64,000 nucleotides of DNA, from the NCBI GenBank assembly GCA_024734555.1, contig JANPWX010000654.1, positions 1,075,157 to 1,139,156 on the forward strand, written 5' to 3'. This stretch comes from Trochalopteron elliotii (taxonomy: Eukaryota; Chordata; Aves; Passeriformes; Leiothrichidae). Under the pieces are notes generated by a model. It saw only the letters and a list, made by a program, of their open reading frames with translations, was not told the DNA's origin and did no database searches. Every line of letters starts with the position of its first letter. Position 1 is the stretch's first letter. This document shows positions 35,001 through 42,720 of the stretch, one piece after another. The translations under genes and the position numbers were made by a program.

Positions 35001-35107
35001 CCATGGATCTTCCTAATTTTCTCCACGTTGTTGTTGATATCCTTCTCTTTGGAGTACCGGCTCTTGGCACCATGAGATTTGAACACAAAGTGCCACGGGC
35101 ACAGCAT
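19942..35107 (-). CDS. NOS2: NOS2, inducible nitric oxide synthase (complete, spliced)
   Basis: NOS2 converts L-arginine to citrulline and nitric oxide with NADPH and O2, as a haem/BH4/FMN/FAD homodimer with tightly bound calmodulin, in activated macrophages and other cells. Twenty-six coding exons from ATG 35107 to stop 19942-19944 join in frame to 1147 residues, against about 1136 in chicken and 1153 in human. Visible landmarks: zinc cysteines about 113 and 118 (CRNKAC), haem ligand Cys about 203 ([10 protein letters not shown]), substrate Glu about 380 (GTEIG), calmodulin helix about 511-533, FMN loop about 546-553 (YATETGKSE), [25 protein letters not shown] and [12 protein letters not shown]. 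No frameshift or premature stop was found. The 40-50 residue autoinhibitory insert of constitutive NOS enzymes is absent from the FMN domain, which identifies NOS2. The exon count equals that of human NOS2. Confidence 0.98.
20544..20738 (-). CDS. NOS2: NOS2 exon 26, NADPH domain
   Basis: Encodes [40 protein letters not shown] and [20 protein letters not shown] is the NADPH nicotinamide-site motif. Extremely GC-rich third positions turn several conserved Lys/Leu positions into Arg/Ala. Acceptor GTCCCAG, donor AAG|GTAGTT. Confidence 0.97.
21432..21580 (-). CDS. NOS2: NOS2 exon 25, NADPH domain
   Basis: Encodes [20 protein letters not shown] then [20 protein letters not shown]. FGCRQPDxDH is a conserved NADPH-ribose segment. 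Acceptor GCTTTCAG, donor GAAA|GTAAGG. Confidence 0.97.
21836..21957 (-). CDS. NOS2: NOS2 exon 24, NADPH-binding glycine motif
   Basis: Encodes [20 protein letters not shown] then [27 protein letters not shown] is the NADPH pyrophosphate loop; mammals read GPGTGIAPF. Acceptor CATTTTAG, donor AGAG|GTACGT. Confidence 0.97.
22370..22457 (-). CDS. NOS2: NOS2 exon 23, FAD domain
   Basis: Encodes [20 protein letters not shown] then [15 protein letters not shown] is the conserved FAD-site loop. Acceptor GCTTTTAG, donor GCAG|GTAAAG. Confidence 0.97.
22793..23003 (-). CDS. NOS2: NOS2 exon 22, FAD-binding RYYS motif
   Basis: Encodes [40 protein letters not shown] and [22 protein letters not shown] binds the FAD pyrophosphate and ring. 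Acceptor GCTTTTAG, donor AGAG|GTAATG. Confidence 0.97.
23775..23938 (-). CDS. NOS2: NOS2 exon 21, FAD domain
   Basis: Encodes [20 protein letters not shown] and [20 protein letters not shown] to VLCQ, nearly identical to chicken. The acceptor is TTTCGAG, with an unusual G just before AG; no other AG fits frame. Donor TGTCAG|GTGAGC. Confidence 0.95.
24566..24744 (-). CDS. NOS2: NOS2 exon 20, FAD domain
   Basis: Encodes [38 protein letters not shown] and [22 protein letters not shown] is a conserved ferredoxin-reductase-fold segment. Acceptor GCTATCCAG, donor GATG|GTGAGT. Confidence 0.96.
25194..25272 (-). CDS. NOS2: NOS2 exon 19, connecting domain
   Basis: Encodes [20 protein letters not shown] then QSLKS, close to chicken. 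Acceptor CTCACCAG, donor CCAG|GTATGC. Confidence 0.95.
25662..25794 (-). CDS. NOS2: NOS2 exon 18, connecting domain
   Basis: Encodes [20 protein letters not shown] then [20 protein letters not shown]. Acceptor TTATCTAG, donor AAAG|GTATTG. Confidence 0.95.
26251..26425 (-). CDS. NOS2: NOS2 exon 17, FMN domain end
   Basis: Encodes [40 protein letters not shown] and [19 protein letters not shown] is the second FMN-ring loop. Acceptor TTCTGCAG, donor CAAG|GTGAAT. Confidence 0.97.
26522..26571 (-). CDS. NOS2: NOS2 exon 16, short FMN-domain exon
   Basis: A 50-base exon encoding [16 protein letters not shown]. Constitutive NOS enzymes carry their autoinhibitory insert near here; this copy has none. 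Acceptor TTATGCAG, donor TTAG|GTAAAA. Confidence 0.95.
26740..26844 (-). CDS. NOS2: NOS2 exon 15, FMN domain
   Basis: Encodes [20 protein letters not shown] and [15 protein letters not shown]. An internal CCAG|GTAACG looks like a donor, but only the later AAAG|GTAATG keeps frame with exon 16. STFGNG is a conserved FMN-site loop. Confidence 0.95.
27076..27220 (-). CDS. NOS2: NOS2 exon 14, calmodulin helix and FMN-binding loop
   Basis: Encodes [20 protein letters not shown] then [17 protein letters not shown] to SCAFSTK. TETGKSE is the FMN phosphate loop that starts the flavodoxin-like domain. Acceptor TTCCCCAG, donor AAG|GTGAGC. Confidence 0.97.
27532..27614 (-). CDS. NOS2: NOS2 exon 13, oxygenase end and calmodulin helix start
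   Basis: Encodes [20 protein letters not shown] then IKFSILA. The basic RRPKKK run begins the calmodulin-binding helix. The acceptor follows an A-rich TTTAAAG after a long T-run; the donor is GCAAA|GTAAGT. Confidence 0.95.
27957..28151 (-). CDS. NOS2: NOS2 exon 12, BH4 site and dimer interface
   Basis: Encodes [40 protein letters not shown] and [11 protein letters not shown] to FYYYQ. The W-VPPMSGS and FHQEM segments contribute to pterin binding and the dimer face. Strongly GC-rich in third positions. Confidence 0.97.
28736..28837 (-). CDS. NOS2: NOS2 exon 11
   Basis: Encodes [20 protein letters not shown] and [14 protein letters not shown]. Acceptor ACATGTAG, donor CCAG|GTAAAT, phase 0 both ends. 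Confidence 0.97.
29177..29351 (-). CDS. NOS2: NOS2 exon 10, substrate-binding glutamate
   Basis: Encodes [37 protein letters not shown] and RYNILK. The Glu in GTEIG (about residue 380) binds the guanidinium of arginine. Acceptor TTTGGCAG, donor GAAG|GTACCT. Confidence 0.97.
29903..30042 (-). CDS. NOS2: NOS2 exon 9
   Basis: Encodes [20 protein letters not shown] then [17 protein letters not shown] to MEHP, typical oxygenase core with the GRFDV substrate-access segment. Acceptor TTTGCAG, donor CAAA|GTAAGC. Confidence 0.97.
30385..30727. repeat. Minisatellite, 11 copies of a 29-38 base unit, in NOS2 intron 8
   Basis: Eleven copies of a GAGGTGGG core alternate with runs of GCAGCAG and TGGTGGTGA. 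From the fourth copy on, two unit types alternate (GAGAAGCAG and GAGCAGCAG), suggesting growth by duplication of a dimer of about 65 bases. Number of CAG and GGT triplets varies by copy. It is open in all three minus-strand frames, giving false poly-Leu/Cys/His proteins. Confidence 0.95.
30749..30890 (-). CDS. NOS2: NOS2 exon 8
   Basis: Encodes [20 protein letters not shown] and [15 protein letters not shown] up to LEFTQ. GC-rich relative to its introns. The donor CCCAG|GTACAG lies 20 bases from a minisatellite in the following intron. Confidence 0.97.
31242..31333 (-). CDS. NOS2: NOS2 exon 7
   Basis: Encodes [20 protein letters not shown] and [10 protein letters not shown], strongly conserved oxygenase-domain sequence. 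Acceptor ACATACAG, donor ATAAG|GTAGGT. Confidence 0.97.
31728..31890 (-). CDS. NOS2: NOS2 exon 6, haem-ligand cysteine
   Basis: Encodes [20 protein letters not shown] and [18 protein letters not shown]. The Cys is the axial haem thiolate ligand, residue about 203. Acceptor GTCAAAAG, donor CTGCAG|GTGAGC. Confidence 0.97.
33331..33479 (-). CDS. NOS2: NOS2 exon 5, zinc tetrathiolate cysteines
   Basis: Encodes [20 protein letters not shown] then [15 protein letters not shown]. The Cys pair (CRNKAC) supplies the intersubunit zinc site that stabilises the dimer and the BH4 pocket. Acceptor TTTTTCAG, donor AAAGA|GTAAGT. Confidence 0.96.
33570..33692 (-). CDS. NOS2: NOS2 exon 4, oxygenase domain start
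   Basis: Encodes [20 protein letters not shown] and then [13 protein letters not shown], well conserved with other NOS2 and including residues of the N-terminal hook. Acceptor TGCCCAG, donor GAG|GTAAAA, phase 0 both ends. Confidence 0.95.
34280..34376 (-). CDS. NOS2: NOS2 exon 3, N-terminal linker
   Basis: Encodes [15 protein letters not shown] and continues through PPIVTPAK, aligning loosely with the chicken N-terminal linker. It has a good pyrimidine tract with acceptor GAAG and donor GAGAG|GTCTGT. Phase 2 in, 0 out. Confidence 0.85.
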
Positions 35108-35169
35108 TTTGTATGCTTTTTTTGTGGTTTTACTTCACTGTGCTGAAACCTTGTGATGTGGGAACACTT
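35001..35169 (-). CDS. NOS2: NOS2 exon 2, start codon (coding 35107-35001)
   Basis: The acceptor TGTCCTTAG ends at 35170. After 62 leader bases the ATG at 35107 has A at -3 and opens [15 protein letters not shown], matching the avian NOS2 start MLCPW. The coding part ends ...KIH plus two bases at CATGG|GTAAGA. The N-terminal linker is divergent, as in all NOS2. Confidence 0.93.
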
Positions 35170-36134
35170 CTAAGGACATAAAAAACCCAACAAGGTCAGT
35201 GTTTACCCAAGACGGCAACTCCCTTTAACATCTCTGAGAAACTCACCAGCCTAAGTGATCTGATCTAACTAACATCCTGTGTTTAAAATGAAAATTACTT
35301 GATTCTTAGGATAGTGATACTAAAAATAACACTTCATGTGCAACCATGTACTAATCTAAAATACTGGCAAGGGAATTTCAGATGACCCCCGGTTGTGTAA
35401 AACAGCAAATATTGGTGTCTGAGCAGGCCATGAGCTTGGAAAAGAGATGTGAAACCTTGCTGTGTTATTCACACAATAATGAAAAAAATCTTGCTCATAA
35501 ATGAACCAAAACATTTTGCAGTATATCCACCTGCTAGAGACCAACAGGATGCTGAGAGGCTGAAGTCTGTGGTTTCTAAGATCTGTAGCACTTATTTCAA
35601 TGTAACACATAGCATTTACACAACAGTGTACAAAGTTTATGCTATTCATTTTAACATACATTTTCTGCTCATTTCTGAACATAAGATGGATTTTGTGCTA
35701 CAGAAGGTGTGAGAAAAGAAAAAAATCAAGCCAGTAAATAGCAGGGTTAAAGAGAATTAGCCCCAGCATTTGAATCTGGTTCAGAACAGAAATCAAAACC
35801 TGATGTTTCCAAGAAGTTAGAGAAAAAATAAGAAAATAGACATTGTCACAGATTCCTGATGCAAATTATGTCTTATTTTGATATTTATATTACTTTTGTA
35901 GTAAAAGTTAAATTTATGCTGGGCTCTGAAAATACTGCCTTGCTGTAAAGTCACATGAAAAATCCATCCAACTGTCTGCACAGAATCTACAAGGTGTTAG
36001 GATTTTTTACTACTCCAGGTGAGAGAAATAATGTGTAATAAGCATTTCTCTACAGTTACAAAATAGGAAAAAAAATCTAAATTATTATTCTACAAGAAAA
36101 ATGCTGTGATGTGCCTTTTCAATTTTGTAAAATA

Positions 36135-36343
36135 AAGGGGGAAAGAGAGAAGAAGTGGAGAGGGGGAAGAAAAGAAAGAAACAAAGAAACAAAGAAGGAA
36201 AGAAAGCAAAAAAGGAAAAAGGGGAAAAGAATACAAAGGGAGAAAAAGGAGGAAAAGGAAGAAAATAAGGAAAAGGAGAAAAAAGATGAATAATAATAAC
36301 AGGAAAAAAGGAAAATAATAAGAAAAAGCAAAAAGAAAGAGGG
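36135..36343. repeat. Polypurine tract, about 210 bases, in NOS2 intron 1
   Basis: The plus strand is almost only A and G (units such as GAAAG, AAAGAAAC, GGAAAA) with a few pyrimidines. On the NOS2 sense strand it is a polypyrimidine run about 300 bases after the predicted exon 1 donor. It explains the low-complexity Lys/Glu and Phe/Ser frames here. Confidence 0.92.
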
Positions 36344-36635
36344 TAGATTCACATTCCCCTTCACTGGCACCCAGAGCAAGAAGCTGCTTTGTGTCCCGTG
36401 CCGCAGGGCTCTGTGGATAGCACTGACAGTGTCACTCTTACACGCACAAACCTTTAAATCCGCAGAAAGGAGGAACAAAGTTTTCAGGGCAGCTGCACAG
36501 CTTGGAACTAGAGCAGGAGCCTGAGTCCAACACTTTGCTCCTAATACAGAGAAAAAGATACAGTTTGCCATATAATTATCTGTGAGCTGCAGTAAATGAA
36601 TGACAGAATCAGCACCTGGACATGGTGCTCCTTAC

Positions 36636-36720
36636 CGTGCTTGTGGGACAGCTGTCCCAACCGTGCCAGGAGAGACTCCTCTCTGTCAGAGTTTCGTGCC
36701 TTTCACCTCTCAGGCTCTGT
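36636..36720 (-). other. NOS2: NOS2 non-coding first exon (predicted)
   Basis: On the minus strand a TATA box at 36744-36750 is followed about 30 bases later by a candidate start near 36720. About 85 bases further on is a clear donor GCACG|GTAAGG (exon end 36636). The segment has no ATG. Spliced to the acceptor before 35169 it gives a leader free of upstream ATGs. The human gene also has a non-coding exon 1. The start base is an estimate. Confidence 0.7.
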
Positions 36721-36743
36721 ATCCCTCCTGGGAGCCAAAAGCA

Positions 36744-36750
36744 TTTTATA
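36744..36750 (-). promoter_or_regulatory. NOS2: TATA box of NOS2
   Basis: TATAAAA on the minus strand, in the context CTATAAAATGC. Its spacing to the predicted exon 1 and to the kappaB element is like that of mammalian NOS2 promoters, which also have a TATA box. Confidence 0.75.
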
Positions 36751-36764
36751 GTGCAGGACCACGT

Positions 36765-36772
36765 ATGCAAAA
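36765..36772 (-). promoter_or_regulatory. NOS2: Octamer-like element in NOS2 promoter
   Basis: ATGCAAAA on the plus strand (TTTTGCAT in the gene's direction), 15 bases upstream of the TATA box. An octamer-like ATGCAAAA just upstream of the TATA box is known in mouse Nos2. The orientation here may differ. Confidence 0.5.
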
Positions 36773-36808
36773 TAGCTCTGAGGAAGGCTGGACGTGGACA
36801 GTGAAATC

Positions 36809-36819
36809 GGGGATTCCCC
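36809..36819 (-). promoter_or_regulatory. NOS2: Proximal NF-kappaB site of NOS2
   Basis: GGGGATTCCCC (plus-strand reading) is a perfect GGGRNNYYCC element. It lies 58 bases upstream of the TATA box, about 90-100 bases before the predicted start. In mouse a kappaB site at nearly the same distance drives LPS induction. Confidence 0.78.
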
Positions 36820-36872
36820 TCATTTTCTATTGCTTGGAGAAGTGGAGGGTGCGTGGCTGCTGTGTGAGCAGC

Positions 36873-36882
36873 ATTACATAAC
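36873..36882 (-). promoter_or_regulatory. NOS2: C/EBP-like element in NOS2 promoter
   Basis: In the gene's direction this reads GTTATGTAAT, a fair C/EBP (NF-IL6) match about 155 bases before the predicted start. Mammalian NOS2 promoters use C/EBP sites together with NF-kappaB. Confidence 0.45.
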
Positions 36883-36899
36883 CTGTATGAGGCAGCTCT

Positions 36900-39800
36900 T
36901 GATGCTGTCAGCATCCCTTCCTTCCCTTGGCATGCTGCAGCCTTGACTCCTGCCTGTGCTCCTGGAAAGGGCAAAGTATCACACTGAACACTGTTTGCAG
37001 CCTTGCACAGTGTTATAATTAAAAGAAATAAATGCTGAAGGGCTTCTTACAGCTTTTATCCCTGGGGGGCCAGTCTCCAGGCACCTCCTGTAAACCCCTG
37101 TGGCTGTAGGAAGAGAGTGACCAACTTCAAGAGAAATGTTACAGAGCTGTAGAGCTTTACAATACAGGCCAAGCAAGCATTTAATGATGTGCTTATAACG
37201 AAGGACAGGTATTTTAAGTTTTGCATACATATACTTCTTCCTTCTGATCAAGTTTTAAAGGATCTTTCTCAACAGAGTATTTGTAGAATTTCTTGCTCTC
37301 TAGAGCTCCCTGTTGCTGCCTGTGAGATTTGTCCCTTGGTGCTTTTCCAAAATACTGGGAATACTGGAAGGAAACTGCAACTTCCTGAAGTACAAACCAT
37401 TTCCACCATGCTGTTTGTGGGAATATCAGGGGGACAGGAGGAAGATGGGATTGCTGAGCTGATTTTCAATGTAAGACAACATGTAGACACATACATTTTA
37501 CAAAACCAGGCCTCTCCCTGCAGCCTGGAAGGCAGAAGCCCCTGGGACAGGGCTGGCAGCAGGGCCCAGTGCTGTCAGGCACCTGCAGCCCATGAGGGTG
37601 GTGCCAGATAGTGCCCCAACAAGGATTTTGACCTGCCTTACTTGTTTATTGGTATTATGTATGGCTGTTTAAGGAAACTGTTTACACATGAAAGATGACT
37701 TAAATCTGCTGACTAATACGAGTCAAATGAAGTACACTGATAACTAGGGAAAGATCTATAGTTGCTGACCAAAGATCTACAGAAATGAGGCATAAAGCAG
37801 CCAGAGAAATGAGGAAATGTGTGTTCTTTTCTCATCTGTCACTCTTTTACTGGGCAAGCTTGGGCAAGGTGTTTTCTTCTCTCTGTGTCTAGTTTCTCTA
37901 TTTGAAAATGAACATATTGTGTATGTTGAATGAAATGATTGTGTAAAGCATTTCTAGAGGCAAAGAAAGTGCTGTGCACGCATGTTCATGCATGAGATCC
38001 CCTGTATGCATCCCATCCAGGACTGCCAGAGATGAATCTCTTGATAAACAGACCTGTGTTTTCTGAGCACTCATCTGCTTGGCTTTATCAAGCCTGTGCT
38101 GCTTAGCATCCACTGCTCATGAATTTTCACAGCTTGATTTTTCTTTAATGTGGTGCCTTTCCTCTCACCAGAATTAGCAAGTGAATCCCTTTGTTTAAAA
38201 TATTCCAGTCATCAGACAGATGTAATCAGCAGGCAGAAAGGATGGGTGAGAGCTGTGCCACTCAATGCCATGCCAGAAAATTCTGCCTTTACATTCTTCT
38301 TTGCATTTGCTACTTTGTAACAGGGGTTGAAAATTTCTCTTTGCATCCTTCCCTTTCTTATTAACCCCTTTCTTCTATAGAACATGGAGAATCTTAATGT
38401 CTAGTACTGTAAGAAAGAACATGTCTTAGTAGAAGTTTATTTGAATTCAGTGAGTTCTAAGCTTTTAGTATTTACCCTCCTTATTTCCCTGTGATTGGGA
38501 CTGCTGAAATCTAGGAAAGGTCATGTAGGGATTGGATTTGGGATAACCAGAGGAGGAGAAACACCTTTCCTGAGGAGAACTGTTGAAAGGATTGGCTGAG
38601 GTACAGCCATTCAGGGGAACTGCTTAATCACTCCAGTTGCACAGACAGGATTTTTTTTTTTACTCACTTGAAATCAATAATAAAACTCCCTCTGTACAGT
38701 AAGAACAAGAGAGAACCATTCATTGCTCGGGTGGACCAGAGATTAGCTAAACAAGCTCACTGAGCACTCCTTCTACAAATATTCTACAGGGCTTGGAATG
38801 TTTTTCCTTCAGAAAACCAATTCTGCCCATATTTGCTACTTTTGCACAGACACTTCTTCCTCTGCCATATCAGAGTGCAAAAACTGGTTGCTTTCCTTGC
38901 ATTAACTTTGATGAAAGAGGTGCCCTTTCAGAGCAGACTTTGACCTATTCAATGCTGTCATCTTGAGTTAAATTTTCTTTTGTTTCTGAGTGTCTGATGG
39001 TCTGTAACCTCAACAATCAGCTCTCTGCAATTTCCTTCCAAATGAGTCACATTCTGTGTCTGATAGTATAATACCCGTCATATCTGCAAGATTCTGCATG
39101 AGCTCAAGAAATCATATTCCTGAAAACATTTACAAATCAAGCTCTGGTTGTAAGGTTGCTCCTCTGAGATCAGGGCATTTTGAGTCTTCAAAGAACTACT
39201 ACACTGAGGCAAAGTTGGTGACAATGAGGGCTGATCTTCCCAACTTCATGGAACCCAAAGAGATGTCCAACTGTCCCAACATTTCACAAGTTATAAGTGA
39301 GCTCTTTCTAACTCCCTTTCCTAATTTAACTATTATCTGAGATGTCTCTTGCAGCACTGCTGCACATGACAGCACAATAAATACAGTACTGCAGCCTCTG
39401 TAAACACTCGGCATCTCAGATTCGTTAGGATTTCCCTCACGTCTGGTGGTTTCTGACAAAGGTACAATTAATAACAATAACTACTGGTCTTCCCAAATAT
39501 CTCCTCTCATTTACTACCATCAGTCATCTTCTTTTACACTGCTTTGGTTTTTCACTTCCCAAAGAAAATTTGCTTGGTTTGAATCTTCCCCTAAACTTTG
39601 TAAGATGGCAACTCCAGTTTTTGTTGGGGTGTGGGTTTTTCTGTTTGTTTGTTTGTTTGTTTTTTGTTTGTTTGTTTTTTTGGTGTTCTGATTGCTGACT
39701 ATTCCTTTAAGAGCTTTAAGATATTCACCATTAACTGTAGCCCTTCTTCATCCTTCTTCATTGGCTTCTTTATTATTTCAAAATGTTCCTGATAAAGTGG

Positions 39801-42050
39801 GGATAACAACTCTACCAAAAGCAAAATAAAAGATCCAGGCCTTGGCACTTGAAAATATGCAAATAGAAGTAGGATCCCAGCCCTGTCTGGGCTCCTTTTT
39901 AGTTTCTGCAGATTTAAGGTACGCTTAAAGCAGCAGTTTAGTGTGGAAAGTGCAATGTTTTGTTTGCCATGTCCTGGTCTCCAGTGGAAGACTGAATGTC
40001 AAACGATGGCAGGGCAGGGTGGAAAATTTCCCAGTCTGACCATCTGAGGGTGAAAATGAAAGTTAAGGAGAGTGCTAAAATTGCAGAGACGTGCCAGTAA
40101 ACCCATTCCTTCCTGTCTGCTCACTGTCAGTTAGGCCAAACTCAGACATGCAGAAAGAACAGAATTCCCTCATCAGTCACCCTGTCCAAAATTCCCAGGG
40201 ATGAGGAAGTGAGGGAGGACCAAAACCATCCCACAATCAGCCAGACTTTGTTGTGCCTGGCTGCACGTTGGCTCAGGCAGAAGCGATTGCTGACACCTCT
40301 TGACTCACCCCTGAGATCCTCAGCCACAGCTGCAGCAGCAAAGACAGAATTACAGCAAAAAAAGAGCAAAGTAGCAATTAGCAGTTGACTGTTCCTAAAC
40401 CCTGGTGTCCTGCATGTGGCCATCACAGGCTGGGCTGTGTCCTGCACTCCTGGACATCATTTCACTCCACTGAAGATGTTCCTGTGTGGAGCATAAGGAA
40501 AAGCTGTCATGTGGATGGGGAAAAGTTATAGAACAGTGTTTGATACTTCTGCTCCTGCAATCCATGCTTGTCACAGCAGAACAGGAAAAAAAAAGGCTGC
40601 AAGATTACTGCATGCAAAATGAGTTTTATGCTTGAAAAATAACAGTGAACTACAGAGCTGCAAATGTCTTCTTTACTAAAAGCATGGTCTGAAGAAGAAA
40701 CTCCAATTTCAGTAACAGAGCACTGGCCAAGGCCAGTAGAATCTCTAACCAAAGACAAGTAACAGAAGAGATTTGAATACTGGTTTTGAAAAAACAATCC
40801 ATAAATTTCTGGGCCAAAATGAAAAACAGAATATTGAAGTATAGAAGTAACTTGAGCTCTGAATCTAAAAACGTTGGTGTTTTTAGTCCAAAACACATAG
40901 CACCATTGGAACAACTTCAGTAAAACTTATGTGCTTCTCTTTATTGGTGACCTCTGAGTCTCTTTTCCTTACACTTGCCTTTATCTACCCAGTTGTTTCC
41001 TGCACATTGAGGTGTCACACTATAGAGTGTACCTTAGTCTACACAAAATTAAAGCATGCTGACCTGCTTTCCATATTTCCTGCATGGAGACAGGGGTTTT
41101 CTCAGGTAATTTCGTGGCTCTGCTTTATCTATATGCACTGTTTTACTACCTCAATTGTTTTTAAGGACTCCTTGCTAAGCACTACAGTTAGGTCAGTCTT
41201 GCCTATGTTAGCACAACTTCCAGTGTGTCTGAACTACATCACACTTTCAAAACTTTCCATGAGAGTGAAAATTGCCTCCCCTCTGCCATTCCTGATAGGG
41301 AAGTGATGTCAGAGGGTGTGGGGTGTGAGCTTACAGCTCCTTCTCTAGCAACTATCTACCTTCCCCTATCAAAAAGACAGTTTCCATGGCACATTCTTCA
41401 GAGTTATTTTTAGTCAGTTTTCATTGATTTTGAGCTGCAAGTCCAGCTCAATACTTATACATTAAAATTTGCAGACAATTTCCCCATTTGGTCTTTGTGG
41501 AGCATCCCAGAACACAATCTTCTGCCACGCTGCAGCAACCTCCAATTCATGGAGTGAATCCTTGAACTAATTCAAGAAATGTTGTCTCCTATTACAAATC
41601 TAAATAAAGACTTCAGTATGAACATATCTTCTCACTACATCTTCTCCTTTTTGTAACTTGCTAGTTGATCATCCAATGGTTGTACAGCTGGAGAAACATT
41701 CACCCCACCTTGTCAGTCAGCAGGCAATGAGCAGTCTTTGCCATGCAAGTTCACTCCAGGCAGTGCTGCTTACACCTGGAGCTTACCTGTGTCTGTGGTT
41801 CTGTCACATACACAAGGTGTGCTTTGGGAATATGGGCACACATACTCTGATTAATCCTCCATCATAGAATAGAACAATTGTTTCTTCATGTGGAACTGCC
41901 TAGCAAGAAAACTCAACATGCAAGGGAACCTGAGGCAGTTGCTGAGATAGGGTACACTGAATAGTGCTGGCATTTGTGGAATATTCCTCAAACACAACTC
42001 CCATAACTGAAATGAATTCAGTAACAACTGACATCATGCACAGGTTTGCA
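36900..42050. other. NOS2 upstream intergenic region
   Basis: No exon was recognised on either strand. Contents are unique AT-rich DNA plus a (TTTG)n run at 39642-39681. It could hold distal NOS2 enhancers, but I cannot point to one with confidence. Confidence 0.55.
39642..39681. repeat. (TTTG)n simple repeat
   Basis: A run of GTTT units with two short T expansions, about 40 bases. Possibly an eroded poly(A/T)-linked microsatellite. Confidence 0.85.
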
Positions 42051-42056
42051 GGAGAA

Positions 42057-42495
42057 GGCAGATTGGAAGGGACCTCAGCACTTCATCTGGTTCAACCTCC
42101 TGCCCAAAGCAGGGTCAGCTGTGGGGTGAGGGCTTGATCCAGACTGGTCCTGAGCACTTCTGAGGAACCAGACTGCACAACAACCTCTGCAACTTACTCT
42201 GCTGCTGGGCTATCCTTGTGGGGATAAAATTTCTCCTTATATCCAGGCTGACTTCTCATTTCAACTTCTGCCCATTGGTTCTCATCTTCCCACCCCTGCA
42301 AAGAGCCTGGCTCCATCTCCTCAGCAACCTGAAAGCCACTGGAAGGCTGCTCTTCTTCTCCTGGCTGAACAAGCCCTGCTCCTCCAGCCTCTCCTCACGA
42401 GGCCACACCGTGCCCCAGCCCCAGTCACCTTGAGGGGCCCCACTGAACTCTGTCTTTATGTACTGGAGGCCCAAACTGGACTCAGTAGCTCACCA
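42057..42495 (-). mobile_element. CR1 LINE fragment, 3' part
   Basis: The plus strand starts GATTGGAAGGGACCTCAG, has ATCTGGTTCAACCTCCTGCC, CTTATATCCAGGCTGA and GAACAAGCCCTGCTCC, and ends near a GGCCC-CACTG-AC stretch. This is the reverse complement of the 3' end of avian CR1 (GAGGCTGGAGGAGCAGGG in sense). It is 5'-truncated and mutated, with no reverse-transcriptase frame. Confidence 0.85.
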
Positions 42496-42672
42496 GTGAA
42501 GGATGCAGATACTCCAATGGTGCCTTTTTTCCTTCACTCTCCTTCTATAGGAATTCCAGGCTAGGGACATACTATTTAATTTGGTTTTCATTCAGTGAGT
42601 AAACACAATGCTGGTTGAGACAACTGTTGACCACAGTGACAGAGAGGATGGTCTTTAAAGCTACTTTTGGAA

Positions 42673-42720
42673 TGGGAGTTTGGGAGTTTGAAAAGTCACT
42701 TGGGAGTTTGAAGAGTCACT
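42673..42720. repeat. Short tandem duplication, 20-base unit
   Basis: TGGGAGTTTGAAAAGTCACT at 42681-42700 is followed by a copy with one change at 42701-42720; a partial GGGAGTTT precedes them. Confidence 0.85.

Noticed and set aside
36119..36571. Phe/Ser-rich 150-codon frame and its Lys/Glu-rich opposite
   Set aside because: Translation of the polypurine tract; no start or splice support.
36684..36704. ISRE-like GAAA-GAAACT in NOS2 exon 1
   Set aside because: The two GAAA cores are five bases apart instead of two, so it does not fit the ISRE consensus.
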